Source: Temperatibacter marinus (GTDB lineage Bacteria > Pseudomonadota > Alphaproteobacteria > Sphingomonadales > Kordiimonadaceae). Taken from it: DNA of 64,000 bases. The stretch is taken from assembly GCF_031598375.1 (NCBI RefSeq), contig NZ_CP123872.1:868001-932000 (forward strand). Reading direction: 5' to 3'. Position numbers and translations under genes: made by a program. Shown in pieces: positions 25,412-33,279 of this stretch. The notes below the pieces were generated by a model. That model had not been told where the DNA came from, did no database searches, and saw only the letters and a program-made list of their open reading frames with translations. Position 1 is the stretch's first letter; each line of letters starts with the position of its first letter.

Positions 25412-26221
25412 TTAATATAACTTACTGCGGGCCATTTGACCTGCTCCCATACGAGTAGTCACTAAATCATCAATCATCTCTTTACCAAATACATTCTCTG
25501 CCAGTTTATTCATGGGATCAAGCTCGTACCCTAGGCGACGCATAATGTGGTCTTGTCGCTGACGTTCTGCCCGGACTTCCTGAGGAAGGGGTTCGGCTCT
25601 GTCTAACCATCCCAACCAACGATCCAGTGCTTTATAGGCATAGGCTTCTAAGATATCGATATTTTCGTCCGTCAACTCAGCAGACAAACTTTGTGTAGAG
25701 GGATTGTTCAATGCCCGCATATATGTCCCGTGACTGACAGCCCACTGGAAATTTTCATGACCGCGAAGAGCGATATAATCTTGATTATCCTCATCATAGT
25801 ATTTTTTTAGATACTCAGGGTCTGTCAATAAATTCGTGCGGGGTGTAAAATCAAAATAGAAAAATAATTTCGGAACCGTTCCAAATACCATAACAAAGTG
25901 AGGTACATCGGTTTCTGGGCCAAGAAATGCCGTGGCATTCATGTCAAGAATACTGGCCTTTCGATTGCCAATCCAACTGTTGACCAGCCACTCACATCCA
26001 GGACCTGACCAAGCATTAAATGATCCCTCAAACTCTTTATTCGGTGAGGTATAATATTCACGGCCTGTGCAACTGGGGTCCTTCTCCATCCCAGGAAAGC
26101 GAGCCGCTATTCTCTCTTTTACATCACTTAAAATTCCCCAGCAGCGTTCCCAAGCCTTCGAAACATCTACATTGGGATTTTCCGCTAAAAATTCATCGAG
26201 AGTTTTTGTATCTGAACTCAT
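25412..26221 (-). CDS. second red chlorophyll catabolite reductase-like protein
   Basis: This 269-residue paralogue of 2016-2831 shares EGSFNAWSGP (65-74), VPHF (106-109), TPRTNLL-x-DPEYLKKYYDE (126-143), DRWLGW (200-205) and D235-P-x-N-x-LAE-x2-FGKE. The PEYLKKYYDE block is nearly the plant RCCR version. The plant catalytic Glu position is Val112; the C-terminal Asp is retained. It is the third gene of an operon with a nucleotide-sugar-epimerase-like protein and a NYC1-like SDR. Two RCCR-like copies beside two NYC1-like copies suggests parallel handling of different chlorophyll types or successive reductions. Confidence 0.82.
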   Translation of the reverse strand: MSSDTKTLDEFLAENPNVDVSKAWERCWGILSDVKERIAARFPGMEKDPSCTGREYYTSPNKEFEGSFNAWSGPGCEWLVNSWIGNRKASILDMNATAFLGPETDVPHFVMVFGTVPKLFFYFDFTPRTNLLTDPEYLKKYYDEDNQDYIALRGHENFQWAVSHGTYMRALNNPSTQSLSAELTDENIDILEAYAYKALDRWLGWLDRAEPLPQEVRAERQRQDHIMRRLGYELDPMNKLAENVFGKEMIDDLVTTRMGAGQMARSKLY

Positions 26222-26254
26222 TATATTTCCTATATCTATAAGATGTTGCTTTTC

Positions 26255-27055
26255 TTAAAGTCCGAACCGCTCAAATTGATCTGGTCTTTTTGAGATCATA
26301 TTTTTGACTATCCGACCCATGATTTTGAATGTGTTGAGCCAGGCTATTTTCGCGCCTGTCTTTTCAAATCCAATCATTTGGTCTACTAAAAAAGGAGAAA
26401 CCGTTTCAACTTGATCGACTAGTGTATTCATAAATTTTCGAGATTTTTGAAACCGCTCTAAATCCTCTTGAGCTTCTCTAACCACAGCTTCTGTCACAAT
26501 CATCCCCGGGCGAATTTTACCAACCAATACACCCGTATCCTTCAGTTCTTTAGCAAGGGCATCAGAATAATAATTCAGGCCTCTTTTAGTCGTGCCGTAG
26601 ATCCCCATCCCAGGGAAATACTCGCCGTCACTTCCGCCGCCTAGCATGTTAAAGATCTTACCGTATCCTACTGAAACCATGCCTTTGGCCGCGATTTTAG
26701 AGCCTCCAATAGTCCCCAGCATATTGGTTGTTATCATAGTATGGATCTCAGAATCTGGTGTATCTAAAATAGACCACTGCGTGCGTGCTAAGCCTGCATT
26801 ATTTATCCATATGTCCACAGTATTGAATGCATCAATTGCAAAATCCCATAAGGCTTGCAACTGATCATTTTCGGCGACATTACAGGGTTGTCCGATAACA
26901 CGCCCGTCTTCTTTCTCAAGAGACCCCAGCGCTGCATTCACACTTTCATCACTCCGGCCTGTAATCACCACATTCCAGCCTCGCGAGGCAAATTCACGGG
27001 CCAGTCCAAAGCCTATACCTTTTGTACTGCCTGTTATTACCGCTGTCTGAGGCAT
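26255..27055 (-). CDS. second NYC1/NOL-like short-chain dehydrogenase
   Basis: This 266-residue SDR, the same length as its paralogue at 5043-5843, has TGSTKGIG (8-15), IWINNAG (82-88), NMLGGGSDG (136-144), Y153-x3-K157 and RPGMIVTEAV. The N-M-x-G-x-G-S block and IWINNAG are shared with plant chlorophyll b reductases. It stands 33 bp before the RCCR-like gene and 9 bp after the epimerase-like gene. It probably reduces a tetrapyrrole carbonyl, with substrate specificity differing from its paralogue. Confidence 0.77.
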   Translation of the reverse strand: MPQTAVITGSTKGIGFGLAREFASRGWNVVITGRSDESVNAALGSLEKEDGRVIGQPCNVAENDQLQALWDFAIDAFNTVDIWINNAGLARTQWSILDTPDSEIHTMITTNMLGTIGGSKIAAKGMVSVGYGKIFNMLGGGSDGEYFPGMGIYGTTKRGLNYYSDALAKELKDTGVLVGKIRPGMIVTEAVVREAQEDLERFQKSRKFMNTLVDQVETVSPFLVDQMIGFEKTGAKIAWLNTFKIMGRIVKNMISKRPDQFERFGL

Positions 27056-27064
27056 ATCATTCTC

Positions 27065-27931
27065 CTATGAGCTCGCATGACGGGCAACAACGTCAGCGTT
27101 CGGGTCCCCGTGCTGAACAGAATAGCCAGTCGCATAAAATTTATCAGCTGAAATTCGTCTGTTGGGGGCCTTAATTGCATTCATATACTCAAGACGATCA
27201 ATTCCTATATCATCGCATATTGCATCGAAGACAATCTTATTGGCAGCGGGGACATTGGCGTTATCACAGACATTGAAAACACCTGTAAGCTCTTTAGATA
27301 AACTGTGATAAACAGCATCAACAACATCTTCAAAATGAATGGCATAAAGCGGGGCATCGGGGCCAAACAAGATCTTGCCACCAAAAAAATCAGCCGCCAT
27401 TTTCACCCGGGCTGGAAAATCCATATCGCCAGGCGCACCGTACATATCCGGGAACCTCAGGACACACCCTTCAGCACTTTCAAGAACTTTGGCTTCTGCA
27501 GCTTGATAATATTTACTTGAGGGCTCTTCATGATTGCTTGTTGGAGTGGCTTCCGAAATGGGTGCATCGCCAGGTCCGCCGTCCCCGTAGACTGAAAATG
27601 AGGATAAAAAGAGCACTCGTCCACAGGCCGCCGCCGCGCTCGCACAGCTTTTTACTAAAACTTCTTCATATTGAACTTCTCGCTCTTCTTTGGTTCTTGT
27701 ATTTTTTACATTGGGTGCAACAGTGGCAACGACCGCGTCACAGCCTTGTGCAGCCGATTTCACTCTGTCGCTCTCGCTGCCCTTTAGAACATGCACTTCA
27801 TCAGCATGAGCCTGAAGAGTTTCTACTTTTTCTGACGTTGTTGTAGTGCCGACTACAGTATGACCATCAGACTTAAGCTTTGCAGCCAATGCCTTTCCAA
27901 CATGCCCCATGCCTAAAATTAAAACTTTCAC
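27065..27931 (-). CDS. NAD(P)-dependent epimerase/dehydratase-like protein
   Basis: This 288-residue extended-SDR/NAD-binding protein has an N-terminal motif GMGHVGKALA, a strand ending LFLSSFSVYGDG, and a Y-Y-x3-E segment (SKYYQAAEAK). The usual YxxxK is modified, with Lys further on, so the catalytic mechanism may differ from that of true epimerases. It begins the operon that continues with NYC1-like and RCCR-like genes and is divergent from the second nitrilase-like gene across operator site 5. It may be a reductase acting on a vinyl or carbonyl group; this is a guess. Confidence 0.75.
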   Translation of the reverse strand: MKVLILGMGHVGKALAAKLKSDGHTVVGTTTTSEKVETLQAHADEVHVLKGSESDRVKSAAQGCDAVVATVAPNVKNTRTKEEREVQYEEVLVKSCASAAAACGRVLFLSSFSVYGDGGPGDAPISEATPTSNHEEPSSKYYQAAEAKVLESAEGCVLRFPDMYGAPGDMDFPARVKMAADFFGGKILFGPDAPLYAIHFEDVVDAVYHSLSKELTGVFNVCDNANVPAANKIVFDAICDDIGIDRLEYMNAIKAPNRRISADKFYATGYSVQHGDPNADVVARHASS

Positions 27932-27978
27932 CCGTCTCTCCCTAATTTCTATTGTGCCATTCCCAACTTTATATATAC

Positions 27979-27994
27979 TAAAGATATATCATTA
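27979..27994. promoter_or_regulatory. GntR-type operator, site 5
   Basis: TAAAGATATATCATTA is identical to site 4. It lies between the divergent operons starting at 27931 and 28020. Confidence 0.75.
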
Positions 27995-28019
27995 TGACAA
28001 TAAGGGAAGCTGAAAATCA

Positions 28020-29663
28020 ATGATCAGTAAAAAAAAATTATATATGCGGGTCGCTGCTCTTCAGTTTCAAACCACGAGCCATGTGCCAGAGAATCTTAAT
28101 ACTTGCCTTCGCCTCATTGATGAAGCAGCGCTTCAGTCGCCAAATTTAATGGTGTTAGGAGAATTTTCTAACCATCTTTCTTGGTATGATGATCAGAAGC
28201 ACGCTTGGGAAGTTGCCCTTGAGATCGGCGGGAATTTTCTTCAAAAAATTGCTGAAAAAGCCAGACGTCACAGCTGCTATATCGACATTAACGTTACCTT
28301 GCGGCGCGCTGAAAATACCATCACCGTCACCTCTCTTCTCTATGACCCAGAAGGGCAGTTGATCGCTGAAGCGGATAAACAAACACTGATGGGGCACGAA
28401 AATATCTATTTCGAACGAGCCAGCGCACCCTCTCCGGTCATCGAGACTCCCTACGGCCGTCTGGGCCTCTTTCCTTGTCGTGATGGTGTCACCTTTGAAA
28501 CACCACGCGGCCTTGCCTTAAGGGGCGCTCAGCTTTTTTGCGACAGTCTGAATAGCTTTGCCCTTGATGAAGCAACACTTCATGTTCCTGCGCGAGCACC
28601 TGAGAATAAATGTTTTCTTGTATCAGCAAATAAAGTGGGACCCCTTATTCCAGAAATTTTACTGAACGAAGTAGCCAGGGCCACTCAAATCCCTAAAAAC
28701 TTCCTGTACGGCGCTGGCGGCAGCCAGATCGTTCACCCTAATGGAACAATTTTAGCGCGCGCCTCTCTTGATAAAGAAGAAGTGATTGTGGCCGACATCT
28801 GCCTCTCTGAAGCTGATGATAAAAGTCGACCTGATGGCACGCACCTCTTCACAGCTAGACGCCCAGATCTCTACACGGATATTGTAGATGAAAATGCCTG
28901 TATAGACTGTGGGGCAGCTCAAGCTGAGGTGAAAGCTGTTACGCTTTCTGTGACCAGTGTCAACGACCTTCTGGCGCAGGCCTTGGTCATCGACCCATGG
29001 GTGAAAATTATAGTTTTATCAGGTAATTTCATTGCGAAGGAATCTGAGCTAGAGCAGATAATACAGATCTGCAAGCCCTATGATTGGAGTTTATGTACTC
29101 GCGCCCTAATCGAGGAAGATCAATTTGTTGTGCTGATAGGCAAGGGCAAAATCCTTGCACAGCAAAAACAAATACATAAGTCACACCGCTCAGCGTCAAA
29201 AACCCTCGCGAAAGAACTGATAACGCTAGACCTCGAGTGGGGTCGGGTTGCCATGATGCATAGTGATGATGCTGCTTATCCTGAGATAGTGAAAGTAGCG
29301 GCCCTCAAAGGTATCCATACGCTTCTTGTTCCGGCCGATTTTCAAGAGCAATGGGAATGGCAATATGGTCTTCCCTCTCGAGCCGCAGAAAATAGAATTT
29401 GTGTGATTGCTGCAGATAAAGAGAAAAGCATGATCGCTTCGCTTGAACGTGAGTTTACGATCATGACAACTTGGGAAGAACGACAGTTTGATGGCAAAAT
29501 AAACGAACCCCTTCTTGCCTGGCAAGTTCGAGGGAAGCCTTATCTTGAAGCCCTCTTTCATCCTCAGGCGGCTTGCAATAAAGTCATGTCTGAAGCAACT
29601 GATTTACTCAAAGATAGACCGTGGTTTCTCTCTGAGGCTTTGATAAAGGAAGAGCATCAATGA
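28020..29663 (+). CDS. second tandem nitrilase-fold protein
   Basis: This 547-residue paralogue of 8078-9760 has an intact N-terminal triad: E48 (LGEF), K120 (EADKQ) and C153 (FPCRDG). The C-terminal domain shows the same losses: Glu to Asn in LSGNFI, Lys to Gln around QQKQIH, and Cys to Ser in MHSDD. Conservation of the same dead second domain in two copies suggests a structural or allosteric use. AGGGAAG lies at 28003-28009. The stop overlaps the next ATG by four bases. It is likely an amidase or imidase acting on a related but different substrate from the paralogue. Confidence 0.82.
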   Translation: MISKKKLYMRVAALQFQTTSHVPENLNTCLRLIDEAALQSPNLMVLGEFSNHLSWYDDQKHAWEVALEIGGNFLQKIAEKARRHSCYIDINVTLRRAENTITVTSLLYDPEGQLIAEADKQTLMGHENIYFERASAPSPVIETPYGRLGLFPCRDGVTFETPRGLALRGAQLFCDSLNSFALDEATLHVPARAPENKCFLVSANKVGPLIPEILLNEVARATQIPKNFLYGAGGSQIVHPNGTILARASLDKEEVIVADICLSEADDKSRPDGTHLFTARRPDLYTDIVDENACIDCGAAQAEVKAVTLSVTSVNDLLAQALVIDPWVKIIVLSGNFIAKESELEQIIQICKPYDWSLCTRALIEEDQFVVLIGKGKILAQQKQIHKSHRSASKTLAKELITLDLEWGRVAMMHSDDAAYPEIVKVAALKGIHTLLVPADFQEQWEWQYGLPSRAAENRICVIAADKEKSMIASLEREFTIMTTWEERQFDGKINEPLLAWQVRGKPYLEALFHPQAACNKVMSEATDLLKDRPWFLSEALIKEEHQ

Positions 29664-30115
29664 CCCAAGTACTCAAAGATTATATCGTTGGCCTGCGCCA
29701 TGTTGGATTTATCGTACCCAGCATAAAAGAGTCGCTGCTCACCTTTAAGCGCGTCTATGGTATTTCGGATCAGGAAATTACAATTACACCGCCTTATGAC
29801 GAAGCGTGTATGACACGATTTGCTTTTTTTAAAGTGGGTGGCCAAGAGTATGAATTAATCGAAGCCGTCACAGACGACTTTAAAGAGACCTTGCACCAAT
29901 CAGCTAGTGCCGGCGGCGGCCTCAATCACCTTGCTTATGCTGTTCGCAACATTGAAGGGGCGCTTGATGCCCTCAATAAAGTTGGGGTTAAACCAGGACA
30001 TGTAACACCTGATGGTATCGTTGATTTTGGAAAACGGAAAATGGTATATTTGGACCCAGAGACAACGGATGGCTTACTAATTGAACTCATAGAAGACATA
30101 TTTCATGACAGTTAA
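29660..30115 (+). CDS. VOC (glyoxalase/methylmalonyl-CoA epimerase-like) protein
   Basis: This 151-residue protein has two beta-alpha-beta3 modules of the vicinal oxygen chelate fold. Probable metal ligands are H14 (LRHVGF), E65 (YELIE), H90 (GLNHLAYAV) and a C-terminal Glu in LLIELIED. The arrangement is most like methylmalonyl-CoA epimerase. It overlaps the nitrilase-like gene by 4 bp and the next gene by 11 bp. It could epimerise an alkyl-malate or act as a dioxygenase or isomerase; the family is clear, the reaction is not. Confidence 0.83.
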   Translation: MTQVLKDYIVGLRHVGFIVPSIKESLLTFKRVYGISDQEITITPPYDEACMTRFAFFKVGGQEYELIEAVTDDFKETLHQSASAGGGLNHLAYAVRNIEGALDALNKVGVKPGHVTPDGIVDFGKRKMVYLDPETTDGLLIELIEDIFHDS

Positions 30116-30851
30116 AACGAGAGATGCAGAGGCGCCTCTGCGCATGTCAGGCCGCTATGCTTATTTCTGTAATGGAAAAAGAACTGATATTATAGAATCC
30201 TTTACCATTCTTATTGAAAATGGGCACTGGATCGTGACATCTTCACGCACTTCTAAAAACTTTGCATTTTCAGCCTGTGTCAAAGCTCAAGTCTCTCTAG
30301 AGGACTTTCTTTTACCGAAAGTGGAGGTCCGCTGGACTGCTCATAAAGAAAAATATTGTATCGATACCGAAATGAATTCAAAGTCGCTCATATTCACACT
30401 AAATGGCATAACAGATAGCCTGCCTTTAAAAGGCCCTACAATATATTTTCCTCTGCTTCGGATATTCATGGGGCCTATTCTTCGCTTTTTAGAAAAACAC
30501 CAAAATACCACCACTCTGATCATTCCCAACATTAAAGTTCCGGCTGGGCATAAAGATTTTCTCAAGCCTGAGAAAACAAAACGAAAAGCCACTCTTATTG
30601 AAAGAACGACTTATATGCCTAAAGCGCAGACGCCTATCATTTCAGACTTACATTCTTACGCTGAAAATAGGGCTATCCCTTGTAGAAAATTTGAGTACGA
30701 AGGGGATCAATATGAAAAGGGAACTTATGTGACAATTGATGACAATGACATTCTGTTACACTATGCATGGCAACAGGATGCAAAGACACAGTGGGACATT
30801 CATATAGAAGACTATACACTTTCACTCGCTGCAGAAGCAGAAGCAGATTAA
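30105..30851 (+). CDS. protein of unknown function
   Basis: This 248-residue protein is mixed alpha/beta and soluble, with no signal peptide. It is translationally coupled to the VOC gene (11-bp overlap) and ends tail-to-tail with the regulator gene, overlapping it by 4 bp. I recognise no domain. Beta-rich segments and aromatic residues (CRKFEYEGDQYEKG, LHYAWQQD) could suit ligand binding. Its position in a tightly packed operon makes it a real gene and a likely pathway component. Confidence 0.7.
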   Translation: MTVKTRDAEAPLRMSGRYAYFCNGKRTDIIESFTILIENGHWIVTSSRTSKNFAFSACVKAQVSLEDFLLPKVEVRWTAHKEKYCIDTEMNSKSLIFTLNGITDSLPLKGPTIYFPLLRIFMGPILRFLEKHQNTTTLIIPNIKVPAGHKDFLKPEKTKRKATLIERTTYMPKAQTPIISDLHSYAENRAIPCRKFEYEGDQYEKGTYVTIDDNDILLHYAWQQDAKTQWDIHIEDYTLSLAAEAEAD

Positions 30852-31627
30852 TTATCCATTTTCAAATCCATTTGGTATTGGAAGTGATCAGGGTGATAAA
30901 GAATTTGCAGAACATCGACCAGTTTCTCTTTTCCGCCAACCATAACAAATGAATGACGCTCTAGGCTTAGGAGAGGATGCCCCTCTTCCACCTTGAGTAA
31001 GGCGGCAACCTTAGCATTGGCTGCGACTGCTGATATTGTTTGACTGATATGGCTGATATTCAACCCTTGTTTCCTGAAAAGATCAAGGCGCGGCGTATGC
31101 TCTAATTCAGAACAAACAGTCTTCTCATTCATCCCTGCTGTCCAGCTGACATAATGGCCGAATGGCATGCCGTCTCTATGGCGAACACGCAGGACATAGA
31201 GTGCTTCTTCAGATTCATCCAACTGCAACAAAGCTCGAATATTGGAAGGAGGGGCTAAATCTTGACAACTAATAACTTGCGCATCAGAATGACGGGCCAT
31301 GCTCTCAATTTCTTGCAACATGCCAACCAGAGGAGCCTGCAAAGGTTGAGGTTCATAATCATATATTACCCGCGTGCCGCGCCCACGACGACGTTCAACA
31401 AGTCCATCTGCGGTTAATTCATCCATCGCTCGTTTTGCCGTAATCCGTGACACATCAAAATATTCTGAGAGCTGAGCCTCAGTCGGCATCTGAGTGTTAT
31501 GAGCGAAGGTGCCATTTAAGATAGAATTCTTCAAAAAGATATAGAGCTGATGATATAGGGGCGTTCTCGTATCCTGCTTGAGAGCATCCCGTTGGTATTC
31601 TCCAAAAATAGATGTTAAGCGCTCCAC
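30848..31627 (-). CDS. GntR-family transcriptional regulator, HutC subfamily
   Basis: This 259-residue regulator has an N-terminal winged helix-turn-helix (about 22-95, with PLYHQLYIFLK, MPTEAQLSEYFDVSR and RGRGTRV) and a C-terminal UTRA effector domain (about 100-255). HutC-type regulators bind short palindromes and are usually released by a pathway metabolite. An operator-like site lies 38 bp upstream of its start, so autoregulation is likely. It is the only GntR regulator in the window and sits within the cluster carrying seven similar sites, which makes it the best candidate controller of the whole region. Confidence 0.88.
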   Translation of the reverse strand: MERLTSIFGEYQRDALKQDTRTPLYHQLYIFLKNSILNGTFAHNTQMPTEAQLSEYFDVSRITAKRAMDELTADGLVERRRGRGTRVIYDYEPQPLQAPLVGMLQEIESMARHSDAQVISCQDLAPPSNIRALLQLDESEEALYVLRVRHRDGMPFGHYVSWTAGMNEKTVCSELEHTPRLDLFRKQGLNISHISQTISAVAANAKVAALLKVEEGHPLLSLERHSFVMVGGKEKLVDVLQILYHPDHFQYQMDLKMDN

Positions 31628-31665
31628 AATTACGTCCCCTGAAAAGTTATTTTGATATGTTATTA

Positions 31666-31681
31666 TAATGATATATCAAAT
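31666..31681. promoter_or_regulatory. GntR-type operator, site 6 (autoregulatory)
   Basis: TAATGATATATCAAAT has a perfect left arm and core with a degenerate right arm. TTTGATAT at 31651-31658 and ATATCAAA at 31673-31680 also form an outer inverted repeat. It lies upstream of the GntR gene. Confidence 0.7.
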
Positions 31682-31840
31682 TGACAACCTTGGCAAATTG
31701 TTATCAGAATAATAGATCATGAGAAATGACTCATAGTCTTTGAAAGCTCTTAACAAATAATAAATGGCTTTAAAAGAGCCAATTATAAGCAAAGCCCTCA
31801 CGCCCGTTCGTTTTTTAAAGACAGATGAAATTATATGTTA

Positions 31841-31856
31841 TAAAGATATATCAATA
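31841..31856. promoter_or_regulatory. GntR-type operator, site 7
   Basis: TAAAGATATATCAATA keeps the GATATATC core. It lies 38 bp upstream of the membrane protein/GST/RND operon starting at 31895. Confidence 0.7.
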
Positions 31857-31894
31857 TTATTTCACTTTAGCTTTATGGAAAATGGATCAAGCAA

Positions 31895-32560
31895 ATGGAC
31901 GGTCTCTTACTTATCAAACTTTTGCATCTCATCGCTTTTGTTTATTGGTTGGGAGGTGACTTAGGCACCTTCTATGCCAGCCGATTTGTAACAAAAGAGG
32001 ATTTATCAAGTGAAGCACGTTCCACAGCTCTCACTATCATGATGGGCTGTGATCAAGGGCCGCGTTTCGCGATGCCTTTGATTTTCCCTCTTGGATTCGA
32101 GCTGGCGGTCCACATGGGCTATATTGATATGGCACCAATAGGGGTTGCGATAATCTGGCTTGTTTCCATCATTTGGGTTGCAACCGTTATCACTCTGCAT
32201 TTTGCGCATGGTAAAAACTTCATTCCTGCTCTCACAACTTTCGATTTTTATCTCAGAATTTGTGTCGTGATTGCCCTATTATCTCTCAGTGGCTACGCTC
32301 TAGCAACAGGGACGATTATTCTCGCTGCATGGACAGCCTATAAAATTATCGTCTTTGCCCTGCTTGTTGCTTGTGGTTTAATGATCCGCATTAAGCTCAG
32401 GCCCTTTATGGTTGCTTGGGGATCGCTTATGACATCAGGACCAACAGACGCTGTTAATGCTGCCATTTCAGGTTCTATTGCCAAAGCCCGTCCCTATGTT
32501 TGGGCGATCTGGATTGGGCTGTTTGTCAATGCTGCGCTCGGTTTACATCTCATTGGATAA
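31895..32560 (+). CDS. polytopic membrane protein (CopD/DUF2269-like appearance)
   Basis: This 221-residue protein has five to six hydrophobic helices. The first begins LLLIKLLHLIAFVYWLGG, a pattern with an intramembrane His and Gly seen in CopD/DUF2269-type proteins. Further His residues occur in HMGY and LHFAHGK. Such helices often bind heme or metal, but I cannot assign function. It is the first gene of the GST/RND efflux operon, under operator site 7, with 12 bp to the GST gene. Confidence 0.68.
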   Translation: MDGLLLIKLLHLIAFVYWLGGDLGTFYASRFVTKEDLSSEARSTALTIMMGCDQGPRFAMPLIFPLGFELAVHMGYIDMAPIGVAIIWLVSIIWVATVITLHFAHGKNFIPALTTFDFYLRICVVIALLSLSGYALATGTIILAAWTAYKIIVFALLVACGLMIRIKLRPFMVAWGSLMTSGPTDAVNAAISGSIAKARPYVWAIWIGLFVNAALGLHLIG

Positions 32561-32572
32561 AGGAATTTTGTT

Positions 32573-33208
32573 ATGAAAGTCTACAGCGGAAATTTATCCC
32601 CCTATGCCACACGGGTGCGAATACAGATAAAAATCAAAGGCCTTGATATTGAAATAGCACCGCCGCCATTTGCATTGAGAACACCTGAGTTTTATGAAAA
32701 ATTCTCGTTGGGAAAAATCCCCGTTTTAGAATTAGATGATGGGTCTCTCATCCAAGATAGCTGGGTGATCATGAATTATCTTGAGGACCTCTATCCCAGC
32801 ACACCTCTCAGACCGGTATCGGCTGAGGATAAGGCCGCTATGATTGTCCTAATGCGATTTGCAGATACCTATCTCTCTCCCGTTTTATTTCCGCTTTTTT
32901 TGGCGCTCAACAATCGCCCGGATGAAAAAGCTCTTTCCGGCATGCTCTCTGCTCTTAGGACAGAACTCGTTAAGCTTGATCGTATTCTTGAGGAGCAAGG
33001 TTGCCCCGAAGAGCGGGCCCTGACCCTCGGGGATATTGCGCTCGCGCCTAATTTATTTTTCGTCATTGCCATAGCGCCCATTTTTGGAGAAAATTCAATT
33101 CTAGATGACCTGGATCAAATTCAACGGTGGTGGCAATGGGTAAATAAGAATGAGCATGTCGCTCATGGCATCAATGAAATCAGTGATGCACTCAAAGCTA
33201 TGGCCTAA
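32573..33208 (+). CDS. glutathione S-transferase family protein
   Basis: This 211-residue GST has an N-terminal thioredoxin-like domain starting KVYSGNLSPYATRV, the cis-Pro segment GKIPVLELDDG, the glutathione-contact E-S/D-S region (LIQDSWVI) and an all-helical C-terminal domain. The family includes detoxifying transferases and maleylpyruvate or maleylacetoacetate isomerases. In this regulon either conjugation of reactive bilins or cis-trans isomerisation could be intended. The operon context, before an RND pump, favours detoxification. Confidence 0.83.
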   Translation: MKVYSGNLSPYATRVRIQIKIKGLDIEIAPPPFALRTPEFYEKFSLGKIPVLELDDGSLIQDSWVIMNYLEDLYPSTPLRPVSAEDKAAMIVLMRFADTYLSPVLFPLFLALNNRPDEKALSGMLSALRTELVKLDRILEEQGCPEERALTLGDIALAPNLFFVIAIAPIFGENSILDDLDQIQRWWQWVNKNEHVAHGINEISDALKAMA

Positions 33209-33279
33209 ATTAAATTTGATCTAAAGACGTGCTCGCGCTCTATAAAGACTCAAATAGTCATCATAATATCGAGAACACT

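Noticed and set aside
32573-33208. Maleylpyruvate or maleylacetoacetate isomerase identity for the GST
   Set aside because: No SSCSWR-type motif of that subgroup is visible and it sits with an RND pump, so only the general GST family is assigned.
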